Assembly: GCA_937897585.1 (NCBI GenBank)
Contig: CALCNY010000291.1
Location: 1 to 9,080 of the forward strand
Origin: an uncultured Chitinophagaceae bacterium
GTDB lineage: Bacteria; Bacteroidota; Bacteroidia; Chitinophagales; Chitinophagaceae
Length of the DNA: 9,080 nt
Direction: 5' to 3'
The notes beneath the pieces are model-generated. The model was not told the origin of the DNA. It saw only the letters and a program-made list of their open reading frames with translations, and made no database searches. The position numbers and the translations under genes are program-made. Below, in pieces: positions 1 to 6,500 of the stretch (position 1 is the first letter of the stretch; the number at the start of each line of letters is the position of its first letter).

Positions 1-180
1 TACAATAACATTGCCATTTAAAGTAGCAACTTGCTTGTTAGTGTTTTTTAAAGAATGATGATGCTGATTTGAAACTGTTTTTTGTAGAGATGAAACCGCT
101 AATTTCCCAGAATGAGAAGCAACGGCACTAAAACCATTTAAGCTAGTAAGAATTACAATAATACTGAACAGGAATTTCAT
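1..180 (-). CDS. 5' end of a small or unknown exported protein gene, cut by the left window edge
   Basis: The frame starts at ATG 178-180 and stays open for 60 codons to base 1. The N-terminus is a textbook signal peptide: MKF, then a hydrophobic core LFSIIVILTSLNGF, then a likely signal peptidase I site after Ala-Val-Ala (residue 21). The mature part begins SHSGK and is polar, with a His-His-His run at residues 40-42. An in-frame stop (220-222) lies upstream. A GTG directly before the ATG (181-183) is a possible alternative start, but ATG fits the signal peptide best. No Shine-Dalgarno is visible, as is usual in Bacteroidota. The gene lies on the same strand as the giant gene, 416 bases downstream and behind a terminator, so it is probably transcribed separately. 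I do not recognise the family, and the function is unknown. Confidence 0.8.
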   Translation of the reverse strand, partial: MKFLFSIIVILTSLNGFSAVASHSGKLAVSSLQKTVSNQHHHSLKNTNKQVATLNGNVIV

Positions 181-321
181 CACGGGTGCGAATATAGGTT
201 TAAAATTGTTAAGGGAATTTTAAGAATTATTATTTTGATAAGTTTTCTTAAATAAAACAATTTCAATTATTGCATTCCTTCTTTTTAAAAAGACAAATTA
301 AAAGTCACATCCCTAACCCTA
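181..321. other. AT-rich leader region of the gene at 1-180, no gene and no clear promoter
   Basis: This stretch is very AT-rich and must hold the promoter of the downstream exported-protein gene unless transcription starts inside the inverted-arm element. I searched the minus strand for the Bacteroidota pattern TTTG, about 19-21 bases, TAnnTTTG. The closest -7 match is TATATTCG (196-189), one mismatch, but it sits too close to the ATG and has no -33 partner. No open reading frame or RNA signature was seen. Confidence 0.5.
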
Positions 322-538
322 AGCCCCCTAAATCCCCCAAAGGGGGAAATCAAAGGCAGTCTCTGCGTTACCTCTTTAACTCTCTTCTCAGCGGTGAAAT
401 ATTGTAAAATGTAGAAGTAGGATTAGTGAAATGTATTGGGCAGTCGCACTGAATGACAATTCAAAAAAACAATTCGTGAATTCGTGGCTATACGAACAAA
501 ACACAATCAAAGTTCCCCTTGGGGGATTGAGGGGGCCC
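322..538. repeat. Intergenic repeat-like element with G/C-rich inverted arms
   Basis: The arm at 322-350 (core CCCCCTAAATCCCCC then AAAGGGGG) and the arm at 511-538 (TTCCCCTTGGGGGATTGAGG and GGGCC) are near-perfect inverted copies of each other, about 160 bases apart. Each arm can also fold on itself (334-346; 514-524). The spacer contains a short tandem ATTCGTGA / ATTCGTGG (472-487) and a CTCTGCG...CTCAGCGGTGAAAT stretch (361-400). From memory, such motifs recur between genes in many Bacteroidota genomes. There is no transposase or coding potential, so this could be a MITE-like element, a cluster of interspersed repeat fragments, or an RNA-structured spacer. It lies between the terminator and the next gene. 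Confidence 0.6.
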
Positions 539-542
539 CAAC

Positions 543-575
543 AAAAAACCCACTCCAATAAAGGAATGGGTTTTT
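543..575 (-). terminator. Rho-independent terminator of the giant surface-protein gene
   Basis: Read on the minus strand, CCCATTCC (570-563) pairs with GGAGTGGG (556-549) around a 6-base loop TTTATT, with one T-G wobble. It is extended by an A-run (575-571) pairing with the T-run, and is followed by six T (548-543). It begins 21 bases after the TAA stop. On the plus strand the same wobble position becomes a C-A mismatch, so the hairpin favours minus-strand transcription, matching the gene. Confidence 0.87.
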
Positions 576-596
576 AATATTGCATTTTATCAGGAT

Positions 597-3500
597 TTAG
601 AACTTCATCATTCTAACAGTTTTGATGTTCTTTCCTTGTCTTACCTCAATGATATAAGAACCAGCTTTTAGTTCAGTTCCTATATTTATTGTTTCGTAAG
701 GATTAATAGTTATTGTTTTGATTTGTCTTCCTTGCATATCCAAAACTCTTGCTGTAATGCTTTCTTTACCTGCTGTAAGTACTTGTACATTAAAGCTTGA
801 AGTTGTAGGATTAGGGAACACATTTACACTCATTGAAGATGGTGCAGCTGTTGCTGATTTCACAAAAGTAGTTGCACAACCTGTGGTTATCAGTTTGAGA
901 ACTTTTTTAGCTCCCGCACAACCTGTTGTTCCTACTGCTTGAACTGTAATGCTATCATTTGAACTAGCTGAAAGGAATTTCACTTTAACCTTCAAACCAT
1001 TGGTAACAGCAGTGTCAAAAGCAGCACCTGCAGGTATTGTCCATAAGTATGATGTTGCAGTAGCTACAGCTGTCGTTGTGTAAGTTGTTCCGGTAGTAGC
1101 TCCAAGAATTGGACAAATACTTGTAGTACCTGTTAACGTTGTTGGTGCCGCTAATAAAGCATTAAATGTTGCAACTGCAGCAGTTCTTGTTGCAGATACG
1201 CAACCTGTTGTAGTTACTCTTGTCAATGCGTAGAATGTTCTTGTTGCAGTGATCAATGAATCGAAAGTCAATGAACCGCTTCTTAACAAAGTTCCTGCTG
1301 TTGTAGCTGAATACCAGTCGATGGTACCGTCAGTTACTGTAGTAGCAGCAGATACTGTTGCTCTGGCAGCACCGCAAACAGAAGTTCCTGTTGTTGTTGG
1401 TGCTGATGGCACTGCATTGATTTTAGCCAACACCGCAGTTCTTGAAGAGAAGCAACCTGTTGTAGCTTTAGTAGCTACATAGTAGGTACTATCCGCAGCA
1501 CTTGTTGCTGGTGTTGAGTAGGTAACTGTTGCTGTTGTTGCTGTTGTTAATGCAGTTGTTGTTGTCGCATCACGGAACCATACCGCTGATCCTGTTGGAG
1601 CAGTTGCTGTTAATGTGATAGAACCAGCACCACATCTTTGTTGTGTGGTGTTTACAGTTGGTAAATCAGGAACTGCATTTATAGTTGCTGTTGCTGATTT
1701 TAATGTAGCTGCATAACAACCTGCTGCACTTTGTGATGCCACAAAATACTTAGTAGTAGCAGATATTACAGGAGTTGTAAATGAAGTTCCTGTTGCTAAT
1801 ACAGCCCCAGTTGTTGCTGAATCTGCAAACCAGCTTAATGTTGTACTTGCTGGCGCTGTTGCACTTAAAGTAACTGTTCCTGCACCACAAATTGCTGCAC
1901 TAACCGATACCGTTACTGCAGTAGGCAATGCATTTATTGTTGCCGTTACAGCAGTACGAGTTGCAGATACACAACCATTGGCAGTGCTTCTTGAAACAGC
2001 ATAAACTGTTTTTACACCTGTTGTTGTATAAGTAGAATCGAAAGTCAATGAACCACTTCTCAACAATGTACCAGCTGTTGCAGCAGAATACCAGTCGATA
2101 GTTTCTCCAGCTCCAGGTGTTGCAGAAACACTAACCAAACCCGCTCCACATCTTGTAGGAGCAGTTCCTGCTGTAGGAGCTGTTGTTGTTCCAGCTACAG
2201 ATAATGTTTTCGCTGCTGTTGTTCCACAACCTACTACAGCTTTTACACTGAAAGTTGAAGTAACATATGCAACACCGAAAGTAACATTGATGCTTGATGA
2301 ATCTGAAGTTGCTGAAACAATAGTAACCGTTGTTGGTAATGTCCAGCTGTATTTAATGGCACCGGTTACAACTCCTGCAGTATAAGTTGCCTGTGTTGTA
2401 GTTCCAATGTAAGAACAAACACTAGCTGGTCCTGTAAGCGTTGCTGGTGCAGCAGATAGTGTTTTAGTAATGGCAGCTGTTTTAGTAACAGGAGTGCCGC
2501 ATGAACTGCTAACTACCACACTTAATGTACCTGTTGTGAAGGTAGATGCAAAGTGTACAGTTAATGTATTGGTACCTGCTCCAGAAATTATTGTAGCTCC
2601 GGTTGGAACTGTCCAAACATAACTAGAAGCATTAGACGCTGCAATACTATAAGTGGCGTTCAATGTACTTGTTCCACTATAGATACATGCATTTTTTGAA
2701 CCCACAATTGTATCAACTGTAAAATTATTTATCGTAACAATCGCATTTCCATTTAAACTTGATGCAGCACAAGAAGAGGCTGTCAATGAAGCAATGGTAT
2801 ATGTTGTATTTGAAGTTGGATTAACACTTACAGCTATTGGGCTTGTGCTACCAGAGAAAGCTGAACCATCGGATAATGTACCAGACCAAGGACCATTGCC
2901 TGTTACAGCAATGCTAAGATTTGCAGAAGCTCCTGTACAAATAGATGTTGATCCACTAATGGTTCCTGTTGGTAATGGATTGACAATAATTGTAACAGAT
3001 GCTGTGTTTGAACAACCGCTGCCTGTAATAAATCCAGTAACCGTATATGTTGTAGTACTTGTTGGAACGAAAGAAACACCATTTGAAATACCTCCTGACC
3101 ATGAATAAGTATTAGCTCCTGTACCGCTTAACGTAACGGAAGTGCCTGCACATATTGTTGTAGCAGAAGCTGTATAACCTACTGTTGGTACACCTGAGCC
3201 TTGTGTTACAATAATGCTTGAAGTTGATGAGCAACCATTTGCTGAAGTAACAGTAACTGTATATGTTCCTGGATCTACAATAGATACACTTGCATTATTG
3301 CCAAGATTATTATTCCAAGAATAAGTTCCTCCACCTGTTGCAGTAACATTTATGGCAGCAATTGCACAAGTTAATTGAGTGCCGCCAGTGTTATTTGTTA
3401 TACCTGCTGTTGGAGCAGTTGTGTTTGAAGTTACTGTTATGCTAGCATTTGAAGTACAACCATTAGCTCCAGTTACAGTTACGGAATAAGTTCCTGGCGA

Positions 3501-6500
3501 TGTAACTGTTGCAGCTGATGCAAAACCCAAACCATTATCCCAAGAGTATGAACTTCCACCTGTTGCTGTTAAACTGATTGATGTAACAGAACATGTTAAT
3601 TGAGTTACCCCTGTGTTGCTTGTAATACTAGCTGTTGGTGCAATTAGATTTGAAGTAATAGTTACACTTGCTGTTGAAGTACAACCATTAGCTCCGGTTG
3701 CAGTTACAGTGTATGTTCCAGGCGATGTAATACTTACAGAAGCAGTATTGCCCAATCCATTATCCCATGAATATGAAACTCCGCCTGTTGCTGTAAGATT
3801 AATTACTGATGTATTGCAAGTAATTATAGAAGTACCACTGTTGTTAATGATACTTGTGTTTGGCACAACCGTATTGGATGTGATAGTAACACTTGCAGTT
3901 GATGAACATCCATTAGCACTTGAAACGGTAACTACGTATGTTCCAGCTGTATTTAAATTTACTGTGGCAGATTCACCCAAACCATTATTCCATGAGTAAG
4001 AGCCTCCGCCTGTTGCAGTAAGGTTCACCGTAGGAGTCGAACAAGTTAATACCGTATTATTGCTATTATTTGTTATTCCTGCTATAGGTGCCACATTATT
4101 TGTTGTTACAACAATATTTGCTGTTGAAGTACAACCATTTGCTCCTGTTACAATTACCGAATAAGATCCGGCTTGTGTAATAGAAGTACTTGCGCTATTA
4201 CCCAAGCCAGCTGACCATGAGTAAAGTAAACCGCCTGAAGCAGTAACATTGATTGCAGGTATTGAACAAGTAATAACACTCGTTCCAGAGTTATTGGTTA
4301 TTACTGCTACTGGTGCTGTTAAATTTGAAGTGACTACTATTGATGATGTTGAAGTACAACCATTAGCACCTGTAACAGTTACTGTGTAAGTTCCTGCTGA
4401 TGTAATAGTAGCATTCGCATCACTAACAAGTCCATTGTTCCAAGAATATGAAACACCTCCTGTAGCAGTCACGCTGATTGAAGAAGTAGAACAAGTTATT
4501 ACACTTGAACCTGTATTATTAACTATTGATGCTGTTGGCGCATCTTTATCAGAAGTAATGTTGATGCTTTGATTATTTGAACAACCATTTAACCCGGTTA
4601 CTGTAACAATATAAGTTCCAGGATTTGTAACAATTGCATTACTATTATTTCCTAAACCATTGCTCCAGATATAACTGTTTCCGCCTGATGCAGTTAAATT
4701 GATAGAAGCTACAGCGCATGTCAATTCTGTAGTTCCTGAGTTATTTGTGATTGTAGCAGTTGGTAATGTTGTATTTGAAGTTACAATTATGCTTGAATTT
4801 GAAGTACAACCATTAGAACCGGTTACAGCAACAGTATAAGTTCCAGCTGAAGTAAATACTTGTGAAGCTTGAGTACCTAAACCATTACTCCATAAGTAAC
4901 TTACGCCGCCTGTTGCAGTAACGTTTATTGATGTTCTTGTACAATTCAACTCAGTTGCACCTGTAATGTTGGTAATAGCAGCAACTGGTGCGGTTGTGTT
5001 AGACGTAATCACTGTTGAAGCTGTTGAAGTACATCCATTGGCACCTGTAACAGTTACAATATAAGTTCCTGGTAAAGTAATTGTTTGATCAGGATTTGTA
5101 CCCAATCCATTATTCCATGAATATGTACCACCTCCATTTGCAGAAAGACTGATAGAAGTAGTATTACAATTCAGTTCAGATACGTTTGTATTGTTGTCTA
5201 TTGATGCTGTTGGAATTGTTGTGTTGGATGTGATAGATATACTTGCAGATGAAGTACAACCATTAGATCCAGTTACGGTAACAACATAAACACCTGGTGT
5301 CGCAATTGTTTGACTTGCATTACTTCCAAGTCCGTTATTCCATGAATAACTACCACCACCCGTTGCCGTTACATTGATTGATGTTGTTCTACAATTCAAT
5401 TCAGTAGTTCCGGTAATATTGGTGATACCTGCAGTTTGTGAAGTTGTATTTGAAGTGATAGTGATGTTTGCTGTTGAAGAACAACCATTGGCTCCGGTAA
5501 CTGTAACTGTATAAACACCTGGAGTTGTGATAGCCGCACTAGCATTATTACCTAAACCATTGCTCCATGAATAAGAAACACCACCTGTTGCAGTAACACT
5601 AATTGACGAAACTGCACAAGTCAATACTGTTGTTCCTGTATTGTTAATAATGCTTGCAGTTGGTAACGTAGTGTTTGAAGTAATTGTAATACTTGATGTA
5701 GATGAGCAACCATTTGCACCAATTACTGTAGCTGTATAAGTGCCTGCTGAAGTTATAGTAGCATCTGCATTATTTCCTAAACCATTGCTCCATGAGTAAG
5801 AAGCTCCACCTGTTGCTGTTACACTGATTGATGGTGTTGCGCAATTGATTTGTGAAGATCCTGTATTATTGTCGATACCAGCAATAGGAGCTGTATTATT
5901 AGCTGATATGAAAATACTTGAATTTGCATAACAACCAAATTGATCAGTAACTGTAACTGTATAATTTCCTTGGTTCGTAATAGTTGCGTTTGCATTCGTA
6001 CCTAAACCATTAGTCCATATGTATGAAACACCTCCAACGGCGCTTACATTGATAGATGGAGTAGCACAAGTTAACACAGTTGTTCCGGTGATATTATTGA
6101 TAGAAACAGTCGGTGTGTTGTGAACTGAAAACACTAATGTCGCAGCACTATCACAACCTGCAGCATTAGTTAAATGAACTGTATACGTTCCACTATTATA
6201 ATAGTAAGTTCCATTCCAAAAATATGGATAATCAGCATTCTCAACATTCAATTGAGCACATACTGTTTTGTAGGTTGTACTTGATGTTTTTTGGTTTACA
6301 ACAACATTTGTTGAATTGGTGGCTGTGCAACCTAATGAATCTGTTACAGTCACAACATATAATCCACTTTGTGCTGCAGAAGCATTGTTTATTGAAGGGT
6401 TTTGTTCATTAGATACAAAACCTCCTGGACCACTCCAGCTATAAGTTAACGCACCAAAATTACCATTTGCAGATGAAGTTAGTTGCAAAGTAGAAGAGTC

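Noticed and set aside
189..196. TATATTCG as a Bacteroidota -7 promoter element for the gene at 1-180
   Set aside because: It has one mismatch from TAnnTTTG, would place the transcription start almost on the ATG, and there is no TTTG-like -33 box at the right distance.
322..538. Full insertion sequence
   Set aside because: Only about 217 bases long and without any transposase-like reading frame; no clear target-site duplication seen. Kept only as a repeat-like element.
431..577. Plus-strand 48-codon reading frame starting MYWAVALNDN
   Set aside because: It runs through one arm of the inverted repeat element and right through the terminator hairpin, has no recognisable start signal, and its peptide shows no family pattern. 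Chance opening.
718..3999. Several plus-strand open frames of 70-128 codons opposite the repeats and Ig-like modules
   Set aside because: They are antisense shadows of a low-complexity Thr/Ala/Val-rich coding sequence. Their peptides mirror the repeat periodicity and have no independent start signals or domain patterns.
3177..6101. CRISPR array or non-coding satellite as explanation of the regular 225-bp period
   Set aside because: The period is far too long for CRISPR, there are no unique spacers between constant repeats, and the reading frame is intact throughout with protein-level conservation (Cys, Trp, Gly positions).
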